64,000 bases of DNA from Silurus meridionalis (taxonomy: Eukaryota; Chordata; Actinopteri; Siluriformes; Siluridae), in NCBI RefSeq assembly GCF_014805685.1, contig NC_060898.1, positions 10,299,501 through 10,363,500 of the forward strand, written 5' to 3'. Under the pieces are notes generated by a model. That model was not told where the DNA came from, did no database searches, and saw only the letters and a program-made list of their open reading frames with translations. The translations under genes were made by a program, and so were the position numbers. Below, piece by piece: positions 1 through 27,349 of this stretch (position 1 is the stretch's first letter; every line of letters begins with the position of its first letter).

Positions 1-901
1 ACTGCAATCCAGCAGCTCAAGAGACAAAAACAAGGGACTAGTAAATAGGCGTTTCATGCTCTCAAGTCAAAACTGTTCCAGAAATTATTGCTTTCCATGA
101 TTAGGATTCAGTGTAATGCTCAGTTCTTAGAGTAATTGCTTTGCTACAACAACTGCTAGACAGCAGAAAAAATGGTTTGATTAAGTTAAAGGTGTATTTG
201 GAGCATCATCGTGGAGCATTGTAAATAGTGTCTTGCTGTAGGTTAATAAACTTGTCACAACTTTTCTAAATAAAACAAGGCACCATTGTCCACCATGCTT
301 CCTTAAGAGATTAGGCATGAGACTGCACTCTTATTGGAGTCCCTTAGAACTTTTCCTTTTAAGCACAATTAAGGTGGGGAACTGAAAGTGGGTGACATAC
401 ATTTGTTAAACAATTGACCTTGCAGCATTCCATAAAGGGAAACTGTCTGGGTCTTACTGGTTATACTAAGTAAAATATAGTACCATAATCAGCTATTGAT
501 TTTTTAAACAACCTTATCTATGAAATAGATGTTCTATAAATCAAATCTATTATAATTATTATATTGATGATTATTATTTATTATTATATGCCATGAGAAG
601 AGAGCACAATAATTATTCACTGCTGCTTCCTACAAAATTGGTATTTTTTCTTCCTCTGTATTTCCTCTTAAATCATGAATGAACTGTGATTAACCAAATC
701 TTTTTGGAAAGATGTTATATTTCACTTTTCAAACCCAAGCCTCATGACTGCCAGGCCTGTTAAATCACTTAAATAGAACCTGTCTCACAAAAGTGAAGCA
801 CGCTAAAAGATCTCCAAAAGTAAAACATAATGCCACAATCTAAAAAAATTCAAGAACAGATTAGAAACCAAGTAATTGACATGTATCAGTCTAGAAAGGG
901 G
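1..901. other. No gene or repeat recognised
   Basis: AT-rich sequence left of the Tc1 fragment, with a TTAT-rich patch at 541-600. Nothing here matches the missing trpc5 exons. Confidence 0.5.
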
Positions 902-1365
902 TCACCAGCGAACCACAGTGAGAACCATTTTCCACACAGGTAGAAAACTTGGAACAGTGGTGTGGACAGGAGTGGCCGGCTTACAAAATTTACTCCAAGA
1001 ACACATTGACGACTCACCCAGGAGCTCATAAATGAACCCAGAAAAAACATTTAAAGAACTGCATGCCTCACTTGCCTCAGCTAAGGTCAGTGTTAATGAT
1101 AACAATAAGAGATTTGGCACAAATCATATCCATGGGAGAGTTCCAATGCAAAAGCCACTGCTGACCAAAAAAGAACACAAAGGCTCATCTCACATTTGCC
1201 AAAATCATTTTAAGACATTTGGGTAAATATTCTGTGGGCCAATGAGACAAAAGTAGAACTTTTTGGAAGGTGTGCATCCCGTTACCTTAGTTACATCTTA
1301 GTTACATCTCGTAAAAAGAACATCATGCCAACATAACATGAAGATGGTAGTATGATGGTCTGGGG
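902..1365 (+). pseudogene. Tc1-like transposase fragment (family 1)
   Basis: Degenerate plus-strand reading of the Tc1 N-terminal half: the GTVVWTGV-like and SGRL-like region, KELHASLASAKVSVND, HGRVPMQKPLLTKKE, and then W-A-N-E-T-K-V-E-L-F-G-R, where the first catalytic Asp has become Asn. Frameshifts occur near 1120 and 1225. The homology stops at about 1365. The same family recurs at 45.8-46.7 kb. Confidence 0.75.
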
Positions 1366-1500
1366 ACATAGGTAGCAAAAGTACACACATCCTTCACTTA
1401 AGTAGAAGTACAGATACTCATGTTTTAAAATACTGAATATCCTAAGTTAAAGTAAAGAATTTTGGGCTCTGACATGTCCCATACTTGTAAAAAGTAGTCA
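1366..1500. repeat. hAT-like terminal fragment
   Basis: A segment rich in AGTA/ACTT steps (AAGTAGAAGTACAGATACTC and AGTTAAAGTAAAG) that resembles one end of a common fish hAT-type non-autonomous element. A similar segment, inverted in composition, lies at 15.01-15.15 kb. The family is not certain. Confidence 0.4.
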
Positions 1501-2019
1501 TTTTACTACCCATTTTAGTGTCACGCTGGTAAATGGACCTCACCTCATATTAATATTAGGACTGTCAATCGATTAAAATATTTAATCACAATTAATCGCA
1601 TTATTGTCAAGAGTTAACTCATGATTAATTGCAACTTAATGGCACATTTATTTTTATCTGCCCTTTCAAGTTTTTAATACACTAATCAACATAAGCATGG
1701 ACAAATATTGATGCTGTATGCAAGTGCATGCTTATGTGTGAAACCAAGTGAAACCATACTCAACATAGAACATGAAGACAAAATATTATTGTAAATGTTT
1801 TAAGGGTGTTTTAAATGATGTAAATCATCAGGACAAGATTTGTAAAGATCAGACCAACAAGCAAGGACAAGAAACAGGGTAATGGGCTAAAAACAGCACT
1901 CAGTGAAAAGAAAAAATATTGATCAAGTCACCAAAAAGATTAAAACTAAAGTAACAAGCCTGGTTTGACAATTTAAGAAGTAGAAAGTACAGATATTTGT
2001 GAAAAATCTAATAAGTGAA
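1501..2019. other. No gene recognised
   Basis: AT-rich, with an ATTAATCGCATTA-like block at 1565-1650 of the kind seen as an old dispersed fish repeat. No reading frame is supported. Confidence 0.4.
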
Positions 2020-2747
2020 AGTAAAAAGATACCAGAAAAACCTACGATGTCTGATGTCCAGCACATCCCAAAGATGCTTGACTGAATTGAGATCTGTGGA
2101 ATTTGTAGGCCAAGGCAACACCTTAAACTCGTTGATGTGCTCTTCAAACGATTCCTGAACCATTTTTGCATCATCCTGCTGAAAGAGGCCACAGCCATTA
2201 GGGAATATGTTTCCATGAAACGGTGTACATGGTCTGCAACAATGCTTAGGTAGGTGGTATGTGTCAAAGTAACATCCATATGGATGGCTGGACACAAGGA
2301 TTAACAGCAGAAAAATTCCCAAAGCAGCGCACTGCCCCTGCTGTATTGCCTTCTTGCATCCTGGTGCTATGTGTTCCCAAGGTAAGCGACGCACACACAC
2401 CTGGCCATCCTCATGTTGTTAAAAAAAACATTATTCATCAGGCCAGGCCACCTTCTTCCATTGCTCCATGGTCCAATTCTGATGCTCACATGCACATTGT
2501 TTGGTTGGGGGTCAGCATGGGCACCCTGACTGGTCTGTAGCTACGCAGCCCCATATGCAACAAACTACAATACACTATGTATTCTGACACCTTTCTAGCA
2601 GAACCAGCATTAACTTCTTCAGCAACTTGTGCTACAAGTGCTCATCTGTTGGATCAAAACATACGGGCCAGCCTTCGTTCCCCACGTGCATCAACCATTA
2701 TCCTGTCACCGGTAGACTCAATGACCTTTACTAATTGATGTAACTCA
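2020..2747 (-). pseudogene. Tc1-like transposase remnant (family 2)
   Basis: Minus-strand remnant with VRRLPWEHIAPG, VDVTLTHTTYLSIVADHV, NGCGLFQQDDA (second catalytic Asp region) and LPWPTNSTDLNSVKHLWDVLD. The position of the third catalytic residue (E of LNPIEHLW) is Lys. The pieces lie in two frames. The N-terminal part towards 2747 is interrupted by the hAT element that begins at 2748. Confidence 0.8.
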
Positions 2748-3089
2748 CAGTGTTGGGCAACGCTACTTTTAAAAGTAATGCGTTACAATATTGAGTTACT
2801 CCCCAAAAAGTAACTAATTACGTTACTTAGTTACTTTTTATGGAAAGCAATGCGTTATATTACTTTTGCGTTGCTTTTGCGTTACTTGTATCTCTTTCAC
2901 GCCTTACAGGTGTAACAGGTGTAATATAGATAATTGCCATTAAGAAATCAGTTATATTAGGGCAAAAGACATGTCTTAAACATTTAAAATGCTTAATAAC
3001 TTCTACGAGAACAATAAGATGATCGACTAAATTTTGACCACAAGGCTGAACACTTTCCAGTTGCACTTCTGTACACTGCTTTGCAAGCT

Positions 3090-3420
3090 GCCTTTGCCGT
3101 CAGAAATGTAACTCGTTCTTGTATATAAGGTTAATGGTGTGGGCTGCACACCGGTGATGTGGAGGGAGAACATACCTTTCGCTGTCATCTCGTAAAACAT
3201 CGTGCAATTCCGTAAATATGACCTCGTCCTCGTCTACATCATTCTCTGCTTCATCATCAGATTGAAACATTCTGAACGCTTTTACAAAGTTTGCGCTATT
3301 ATCAGTGACCGTGGCAGTTTATCTTCCCACAAAGAGCAAATGAGCTGTGAATTTGCTCTCTATCTCCGCTGCGATGGCATCGTACATGTGTCCCCCACGG
3401 AAAACTTTTATTCTGAGCAG
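3090..3420 (-). pseudogene. hAT transposase fragment
   Basis: The minus strand reads VTDNSANFVKAFRMFQ, an acidic stretch EAENDVDEDEVIFTELHDVL and HHRCAAHTINL (3127-3159), which are hAT catalytic-domain signatures. A one-base frameshift near 3325 separates YDAIAAEIESKFTAHLLFVG. Both termini of the protein are missing. Confidence 0.8.
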
Positions 3421-3513
3421 TCTATAGATCTGCAGTGGTGGAAAGGCGGCAAAAGTATTTCTGTCTACATTTCCATATATGCAACATTGCATAATGTTGC
3501 ATATATTCAACAT

Positions 3514-3516
<3 letters not shown>

Positions 3517-3552
<36 letters not shown>
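3517..3552. repeat. (AC)18 microsatellite inside the hAT element
   Basis: 36 bases of uninterrupted AC. Confidence 0.98.
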
Positions 3553-3554
<2 letters not shown>

Positions 3555-4007
3555 GTAGTGCTGTGCTTTGCATGCGATGTTTTTTTTTTTTTTTTGAAGT
3601 GGTATTTTTTGCAGTTGAAAAGAGCTTTTCACCAACACATAATCTACACTTAACCATTATTCCTTTCTCCTTTTCCGCGACTATTTCAAAATAATAAGAA
3701 TACTTCCATCACAGTAATGTAATGCTCTGGTTTGCCATCTCCTCTTCAGACCAGCTTCTGTTCCTGCGGCTCGCACGTATGAGTCTTGTGATTCTCGTGA
3801 CTACGTTCATTTTAATTCAGTATTTATTTTTTTATGCAAAATAATTTAACTGAAAAGAAACTCGCATAACTTATTTAAAAAAGTAACTCAGATATTAATG
3901 TGTAAATTTATAAAGTAACGCGCTACTTTACTCGTTACTCCAGAAAAGTAATATCATTACGTAACGCACGTTACTTGTAACGCGTTACCCCCAACACTGG
4001 TAACTCA

Positions 4008-5144
4008 TGATGCAGAACAAATCAGGAAGCATACAGAAACCTTTAGTTACACAAGTTTACAGAAAAATGCACATAATATAATTGGGAGAAACTTCCAATA
4101 TGCAGCTTATGCAGCCTGGCAATGTCCCAAAACACTGCCAGCTCAACAAGGTTTTTCATTTAGGGAGAAAGTGATCATAGACTGGTAAGGCTTTAACCAG
4201 GCCTTAACCTCCTCAAGAGAAGACTAGTAGGAACCCATCCATCTTGCCTTTATGTAAGCAGTAAATATGCAATGACAATTTGTCTTGTTTACTTGAATTT
4301 ACTTTGAGTAAAATATCTGTTTCCTATACTTTTGCTTACCTATACTTGGCCTAAAAAATGAAGTGGTCTGCAACCTAAATTGTTAAACACATCTAGATGT
4401 AAATATCAGGAATGAAAGCTAAAAATCTTTTATCTCATGCTCATATTATAGTAAATTAAATTGCAAACATGTTCTAAGTAGCATTTTCCATTTATCATTA
4501 ACATTTAAATGAAGAATGGAAAATGCTGCCATGCATATAGTATATTTTCATGTTTACTGGAATAATAAGAGTGTAAGATAAAAAATATACAGTATGTGTT
4601 AAATATCTTATTTATACAGTATGTGTTAAATTATCTTAATATATTATGCAAAATACTATGCCAGTTGAATGTATGACAGCATAGAAGGACACCATCGTTA
4701 AAATCAGTGTGATGACAATTGGGCAAAAACCATTGCAAGCAAGCTCTCTTTTACTTTTATAATTCTTTTGAAAACTGGATGCTTGCCATTTTTGTACTCT
4801 GTTTAGATGTGTTGGTAAATGGTTTCTTCTTATTGTATTGTGGTATTTGTATTATCTGTTATTTTGGTGTCATGCTTGCTTGTCATGTTATGAGATGCAA
4901 AACCAGGAGGAATATCTCTGTATTACTCTGCTAAACTCCATATAAATGAAAAAGAAAGGCTATTTGGTGTGTTGCCTTTTTTTCTTTCCACCTAAATCCC
5001 ACTCTATTGACTGTCTGGGAGCTACTTCACTAGGCCAGAGCCCAATTCCTCCAATAATGTATCAACATATCAAGACTGCCGTGGCTTTGACCTAGCACAC
5101 ACCTTCATTGTCCATTTATGAGTACATACTCTTCAAAAGCATAC
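4008..5144. other. trpc5 last visible intron and downstream sequence
   Basis: AT-rich sequence after the hAT target duplication. The first part (4008-4250) may continue the interrupted Tc1 remnant or another old repeat. No exon for the trpc5 C-terminal region is seen. Confidence 0.5.
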
Positions 5145-20902
<15,758 letters not shown>

Positions 20903-21048
20903 CTGGAGAAAAATTGAATAATCTGTTAGATTTAAGAAATGCATTCATAATTATCAACGATGTCAACTTAATTTGTCAATTGCCAAATTAATAGATGTTT
21001 TTTTTTTGCAGTGTTTAGCAGTCTGTATTACAAACTGCACTACCCAAA

Positions 21049-21245
21049 TACAGTGGAACCCGGTTATCTCGGCCTCGGTTATCTCAACAACCCTATTAAG
21101 TCGACGTTTTTGAAGTGGAACCGCCAAATTCTCGCTTTTTCTACGCATTTTTTATCGGTTATGTCGACTTTTTTTTATGTCGCCGAACCCTAATATCTCG
21201 AGCACAAGGGGGGAAAAATTAAAAATTTTAAGGTCAGTTATGTCG
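21049..21245. mobile_element. pogo/Tigger-like transposon end
   Basis: CAGTGGAACCCGGTTATCTC is followed by further GGTTATCTC and GGTTATGTCGA steps, the pattern of pogo-type termini. A related end, CAGTGGTACCTTGACCTACG, is at 48368. No transposase frame is visible. Confidence 0.5.
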
Positions 21246-21389
21246 ATCGGCACTGTGCAGCCGCAGAAGAACTCGCGAAAGTGGTGGAAAAATCAAACCT
21301 TACAGATACTACAGGTGTTTGTATTGTATACTGGTGAATCTCTGCTGTTAGTAAGTGCACATATGCATTTTTTTTGTTAAATGTTAGGC

Positions 21390-21760
21390 GATGAACGGGA
21401 GCGCGGCGCTCCCGGCTTCAACTCTTTACCGAGCGCGCGCGCAAGCAGGGTAAGGAGCGACGCGCGCGCGCTCGGTAAGGAGCACGGCTCTCTCGGTAAG
21501 GAGTTGAAGCCGGGAGCTTCAGAGAAAGCGGCCGAGAAAGCACCTGCCACGCCCCCTTCGGCCGTTCACGTTTGAGACTTTTCTGTCCCTCGTTTTTGGT
21601 TTCGGGTCAGGTTTTGGATCTTCCGGGGTTTTTTTCCGGCTTCGCGCCGTGCCGCCGGTCGCGGTATTTTTAATTTCCCTATTTTTCCATTTACAAACTC
21701 TCTCTCTCTCTCTCTCTCTCGCTCGGCTTATCTCCCCCTCGGCATCGCGGACGTAAGTTT
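21390..21760. other. CpG-rich segment with a large foldback
   Basis: Locally GC- and CpG-rich in an AT-rich region. It has an imperfect 26-base inverted repeat (21408-21433 with 21492-21517, one mismatch) and an inner perfect 13-base pair (21429-21441 with 21463-21475), then a (CT)n tract (21699-21721). It lies 0.5-0.9 kb upstream of the trpc5 start exon. It could be part of the adjacent transposon, a retroelement end or a promoter island. Confidence 0.6.
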
Positions 21761-22219
21761 TTTCGGACACTTTGCTTTGTGTGTTTGTGTGGATTACTTC
21801 AGCCTGATGGTCATAAGTTTTCAGAAACTTACACGCTAAGCCCACTCTTTATCCCCTAATAAACTTACAGAACTATGATAGGCAGATGATCTGGTATTGA
21901 TCCATAGTGTTTGTTGATTGCTATAGGATTCAGCTCATAATGACAAAGCTTCATCTATATTTATGATACATGGCTGTTTTAAATAATTGTTTATAGAGGG
22001 GCGCATAGTAAAATCCGTTACCAATCATATGCTCTTTTTGATGCTTGGTTGGCAGGAATTACAAATATATAGAGGCAACTTTTCCATTGTCCCTATTTAT
22101 TGTGTATTATTATTATTATTAGGAGTAATTAAAATATTTGTGTACAGCTGCCTTGTGTCAATGGCTATTATTAAACTTGTTCTACAAATGCTATACAATT
22201 GAATTGAATATATAGATCT

Positions 22220-22345
22220 AGAATATTTAGATTCAGTTTTATTCATATAGCACTTTTTACAGTAAACAATGTCATAAAGCAATTTTATAGAAATCATTGT
22301 GTAGATTTAAACTGATCCTTGATGAGCAAGCCAGAGGCAATGGAT
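22220..22345 (-). repeat. CR1/L2-like LINE 3' end fragment (LINE A)
   Basis: Resembles the reverse complement of the 3' terminus of the LINE at 25.4-27.3 kb: TTTTATTCATATAGCACTTT, AAACAATGTCATAAAGCA, TGATGAGCAAGCCAGAGGC. Confidence 0.7.
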
Positions 22346-22349
22346 AGAG

Positions 22350-23170
22350 CAATTATGAACTTTACTTATATAACTGTATATTTTAGAAGCAAACAGTGTT
22401 AAGTGGTGTTATCAACTGTTTATTCAGAACATTCAGAAGACTGTTCTAATACAGGTATTTCCCCAGCATAGTTTCAGCTATTAAATTCATTTGAGGCCAA
22501 CTTAATGAAACACTTAAATACTTGTATATCACTAAGATGGCTGTAGTTTAAGCAACACTGTTTGAATGCATGATCATGACAAAGAAAAATGTGCTGCCAC
22601 TGATTCATCAGTTGCAACAGTATGTTTTTAGCAGCTATATCATGAAGTAATATAATTCGTTAGCAGAAGGTTTTTCTTGTTCTTGCTGTATGTTGTTTTC
22701 ATATAGCTGCTGTCTATTTTATATTTATTTAAATGGGGAATGCATTAGAAACATATTACATGTTATTTAATATTTCATATCATATTCCGTTATTAAATAT
22801 TAAATGTTACGTTTACTTAATTGTTTAGCCCAAGATACTACATCATTGCCAGACACTTTGAACCGCCCCATACTCACAAAAATACGGTTGCACACAACCT
22901 ACTACATAAAAGAAAACTAAAACCCTTATACACAAACATATATAGACCCAATAGCTACGCAAACAAAAAACACCTCATCTGCCAGACACAACCAACCATC
23001 CAACCACACAATCAGCTACACACTCCCTACACACACAATAGATGTGCACTAGCCCCACACCTACCCTCCACAAACATACACACATATATTTATGCACAAG
23101 AATGCTTTTAAAAATAAGAATTGATAATTAATCAGTAAAAAAAAATGCAAAGTAAAAGAACAGAAAATAA
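22350..23170. other. No gene; includes a G-poor, AC-rich tract
   Basis: 22835-23100 is strongly strand-asymmetric (many A/C, few G), similar in character to 27390-27560. It is open in one plus-strand frame only because it lacks stops by composition. Confidence 0.5.
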
Positions 23171-23179
23171 ACCCAAATC

Positions 23180-24282
23180 AACATTATCAATATTTCGTGT
23201 GACCACCCTTTGGATTAAATTCTTATACTCGCACACTATGTTCAGTTGCACAAAGTCAGGGATTTTGTAGGCCAGGTTGTAGGTTTGTAGGTTGAGACAG
23301 ATGTTTTATTAACCAATTAACTGAAGGAGAAACAGCTATGTAGGAGGTTTAAAACTGGATGGGGAACCACCAAACTCATTAATGAAGTAAGGTTGTGGAA
23401 GACATTTTAATGTCACAGGTCATACACTATGGCAAGATTAAACACACAACAAAACACAAGCAGATTGTAATGCATCAGCAAGGTCTCTCTCAGGCAAAGC
23501 TTTCAAAACAGACTGGAGTTTCATAGTGGGCTGTTCAAGCTATTTTGAAGAAGAAGTGAGGACTGTAGAAGTAAAGAAAACTTAATGCAGCATGTGAAAG
23601 ACCCATCATGCTTACATCTCCTCGACATCAGAAGGATGTCCATTAGATCAGAACTGTCAGAAACTAGTGAGACCCAGGTACACCATATACTGTTGGGAGA
23701 AGTCTAGCCAGAAGTGGTCTTCATGGAAGAATTACTGGTAAAATGCCATACCTCTGATATGAAAACAAGTCTAAGCGACTCATCAATGAATGAAAGCATA
23801 TGAACTGGGGTGCAGAAAAATGGACGCAGGTGTTCTGTAGTTAAATATTTTAATTGAAAGATTTTTTTAAACAAGTTGGAGAGAGGTAAAATAATGAATG
23901 TCTGCAGCCAACAGTGAAGCATGGTGGAGGTTCCTCTTTGCCAGTTTGGGGCTGCATTTCTGCAAATGGATTTAATTAGGTGGTCCAGATTAATGGTGTC
24001 CTCAATGCTGAGAAATACAGGCAGATATATAGCCATCATGCAGTATCATCAGCGAGGCAGCTGATTGGCCGCAAATTTAATTTGGCACAAAGACAACAAC
24101 CCCAAGCATACAGCCAATGTCATTAAGAGCTAGCCTCAGCATTGAAAAGAAAAAGGAGTCCGGCAATTTATGGTTTGGCCCCCAAACCATCAATCGTTTT
24201 CAGACAAAGGGTGGTCATGCTACATATTGATATGATTTGAATTTCTTATTTGTCAATGTACTTTTTATTTGTTAATGGATAT
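23180..24282 (+). mobile_element. Tc1-like transposon, copy 2 of family 5
   Basis: Plus-strand element with the same motifs as 16.9-18.8 kb, more complete in the middle: GGGTGCAGAAAAATGG, ACAGTGAAGCATGGTGGAGG, CAGTTTGGGGCTGCATTTCT, AATGTCATTAAGAGCTA. The C-terminal third, including the Glu of the DDE triad, is deleted: sequence jumps at about 24195 from TGGTTTGGCCCCC to the end segment AAAGGGTGGTCATGCTACAT. Many frameshifts. Confidence 0.85.
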
Positions 24283-25048
24283 TGTAAAGTATTGGCAGGG
24301 GATTGTGTAGCTAAAGAGCTTTGGATGGTGTTTGGGGGTAAAATAAAAAAGGAGGGTAAAAACTGAAGGAGGTGAGATTGTAGAGTGTAGAGTGAAACTG
24401 TAGAGTGAGATTCAGTAAAGAGATTAGACAGGGGCTTGGTTGTGGTGAAGAGGTGGACACTAAGTAAGGAGAGTGTGTTGATAAGGAGAAGGGAGTATTT
24501 TGAGCAGCTGATAAATGAAGAAAATGAGAAGAAAAGGGTGGATGATGTGGGGCTGGTGAAGCAGGATGTTTAGGGAGTATAAGTACCTGGGGTCAACAGT
24601 GCAAAGTAATGGAGAGTGTGTTAGAGAAGTGAAGAAAAGATTGCAGGCAGGGTGAAGTGAATGGAGAAGAGTGGCAGGAGTGATTTGTGATAGTAAAGTA
24701 TCTGCAAGAGTGAAAGGGTAAGTTTATAGGACAGTGGTGAGACCTGCAATGTTGTATAGTTTAGAGACAGTGGCATTGACAAAAGACAGGAGGTGGAGCA
24801 GGAGGTAGCAGAGTTGAAGATGCTGATATTTTCATTTTGAGTGACTGCGCATGTTGGATATGGGGTATATCGGAAGAATGCTGAGGATGAAGCCACCAGA
24901 AAGGAGGAAAAATGAAAGGCAGAGGAGGACATTTATAGATGTGGTGAGGGAAGCCATGCAGGTGGTTAATTTGAAAGAGGCAGATGTAGAGGACAGAGGA
25001 GTAGGATGAGCCACTGTGGCAACCACGGGAACAGACAAAAGAAGAAGA
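24283..25048 (+). pseudogene. RTE-like LINE remnant (copy 1)
   Basis: Plus-strand sequence matching the LINE copies at 48.6, 52.6 and 60.8-63.1 kb. The connector region (to GGTGAAGCAGGATGT, 24570) is joined directly to the region after the reverse-transcriptase core (TACCTGGGGTCAACAGTGCA). The whole RT palm is therefore deleted. It ends in the AAAAGAAGAAG tail at 25048. Confidence 0.8.
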
Positions 25049-25399
25049 TTTTATATTAATTATTCTATTATATAACACTTTTGTTTGCAATCACTATCAG
25101 TGTAAAGCATTCTTACTGTACATATACTTGTATATACTGTAGCAAAATTAACAGGGAATAAATGCACACCAACAATAGGTATTAATGATTTCATGAACTT
25201 TTTCAATAATAAAATCATATCATCAAAAAAAAAACCATCAGCCAAAAAAAAAATCCAGATTATTATAAATCCAAACAAATTTATAAATAACCCTGTATAT
25301 GGCACTATAATTATATTATATTACAATCAATCACAAAGTTTTACTCCTATTCAAGAGAATGACTCAATTTAATTTATTTCCTTATCAGAATCATCAATT

Positions 25400-27295
25400 T
25401 GTATTCTAGATAGTACTCTTGCCTACTAGTTTTTTTTTTTCCAAACAGATAATTCCAGAAGTAGTTAAACCTGTTCTAAAAATAATAAACTCTTCCATTA
25501 TCAGTGGTTATGTACCTAAATCTTTCAACTGACCAACTATAGGTCAATATCAAACCTCTCTTTTATCTCCAAGATTCTAGAAAAGTTTGTAGCACAGCAG
25601 TTACACTCACACCTACTTAGGAATATCATTTTTGAAATGAAAAAAGTTAGGATTTAGGCCCCATTATAGCACAGAGACAGCGCTGGTTAAAGTGGTAAAT
25701 GACCTGTTATTGGCCCTTGATCAGGTTTGTGTCTCCTTACTTGTTTTTTCTTGACCTGAGTGCAGCTTTTGACACTATTAATCATACTATTCTCCTTGCA
25801 AAACTAGAAAATTTTTGAATAAAGGGAACAGCTCTCTCCTGTCTTAGGTCTTATTTGACTGATTGCTATCGGTTTGTTGATGTAAATGGTGAGTTCTTCA
25901 CACTCTCTGAGGTAAAGTTTTGGTGTTCCACAAGGATCTGTCTTAGGCCCACCGCTTTTCGCTTTATATATGCAGTCTCTGGGTGAAATTATACATAAAC
26001 ATGGTATTAGCTTCCATTGGCATGCTGATAATACACAATATGTATCAAAGCCACATCAGAGAGATCAGCTTAACAATGTTGAAGAGTTTGTAAAGGACAT
26101 TAGACAGTGGATGCTTGATAACTTTCTTTTGCTCAACTCGGATAAGATAGAAGTACTTTTACTGGGACCACATGCAGCTAAAAGTAAACTTTCCGATTAT
26201 GTGGCATCTCTGGGTGGTCTTTCTGCCTCAGTGTGTACAGCAGTCAAAGACCTTGGTGTAATTATTGACTCTAGTCTTTCCTTTGAGGCTCATGTGAATA
26301 ACATTACCAGGATCGCCTTCTTTCATTTTAGAAATATTACGAAAATTAGCAATATGATGTTGTTACAGGATTCAGAAAAACTAGTTCATGCTTTTGTTAC
26401 ATCTAGATTTGCTTTACTGTATGGGAGTTCAAGTAAGTGCATAAATGAGCTTTAGTTAGTTCAGAATGCATCAGCAAGAGTTACTAGATCCAGAAAATAT
26501 GGCCACATAACCCCTGTTTTAATCTGTCTACACTGGCTTCCAATTTAATCGAGAATTGATTATAAAATACTACTACTAAAGTATAAAGGTCTTGTGCCAC
26601 AATATCTGAGTGAACTTCTGTTCCATTATGATCCCTGATGCCTACTTAGATCAAAAGGTGCAGGCTATTTGTTGGTAGCTTAAATAATGCTACCATAAAG
26701 AGGGCAGATCTTTCTCTTATAAAGCCCCACAGTTATGTTAACAGCCTTCCAATTAGGGTTCAGAATCAGACACAGTCTCAATGTTCAAGTCGAGGCTGAA
26801 AACATATTTATTTAGTCAAGTCTTTGATCGTCAGATTTTTCTTAGGTAAAGGAGCAGATCTGGAGGGATCATGGATATAGAGTGTTCAGTGAACTGGGAT
26901 ATTTGTATGCTGTCGTCCCCTTACTCCCACGCGTTTACTCAGGTTTGTTAATGGTGGTGTGGTGGGCCGTTTCTTATCCCAGAGATCCCTCGTGTCTGTG
27001 AAACGTTCTCTTCTTTTTAGTCATGCTGCCATAGCGAGTCTTGCTGGAGTCCCAACTGCACAGTTTCCTTAACGTTTATACAACAAATAAGTATACATAA
27101 TAATCCATCTTTCTCAGCCGAGTTACATGTGCTCCTGAGGTACCAGTGACCAGTGTTCCTGCCCCTCTACTTTTTTCGGATCTGCCCGCTTCTTTACGAC
27201 CTGCCTCTGGATGGTGTTCTCTTAGATTGGACTCTGTGCAGCTGGGGACGGTTTCACAACTGCTAAAGAATACACAACGGTAGCATTAGCCGCTA
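25400..27295 (+). pseudogene. CR1/L2-like LINE with degenerate reverse transcriptase (LINE A)
   Basis: The plus strand shows RT motifs in order: SNYRPVSNLSFISKILEK-like (25530-25590), [13 protein letters not shown] (25745-25785), GVPQGSVLGPPLFALYMQ (25925-25975), HADNTQY where Y/F-A-D-D is expected (26020), LLLNSDKIEVLLLGP, DLGVIIDSSLSFEAHVN and the downstream QNASARVTRSRK..HITPVL..LHWLPI region (26460-26550). One 161-codon stretch is open (25970-26455). It ends in a 3' UTR (26930-27290) whose reverse complement occurs at 33.5-34.2 kb. The catalytic Asp pair is damaged. Confidence 0.85.
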
Positions 27296-27311
27296 ACCAT
27301 GAAGTGGCTAG

Positions 27312-27343
27312 GGTTAGGGTTACAAGCAATTGTAACCCTAACC
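27312..27343. repeat. Telomere-like inverted repeat (hairpin)
   Basis: Perfect 14-base arms GGTTAGGGTTACAA / TTGTAACCCTAACC around a GCAA loop. The arms contain TTAGGG/CCCTAA. Confidence 0.9.
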
Positions 27344-27349
27344 AAACTG

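Larger units (their letters stand above)
2748..3999 (-). mobile_element. hAT-family DNA transposon with 8-bp target duplication
   Basis: The ends are CAGTGTTGGG (2748) and CCCAACACTG (3999), followed inward by the GTAACG-rich termini typical of a fish hAT group. The flanks carry a perfect 8-bp duplication GTAACTCA at 2740-2747 and 4000-4007. At 1252 bp it is too short for an autonomous hAT. Confidence 0.9.

Noticed and set aside
3479..3694. His-Thr and Cys-Val repeat frames at 3.5, 16.2 and 32.8 kb
   Set aside because: They are translations of AC/GT microsatellites.
1..5144. Search for the missing C-terminal exons of trpc5
   Set aside because: No frame with the conserved HYQEVIRNLVKRYVAAMIR region or a similar exon was seen on the minus strand, so they are taken to lie outside the window.
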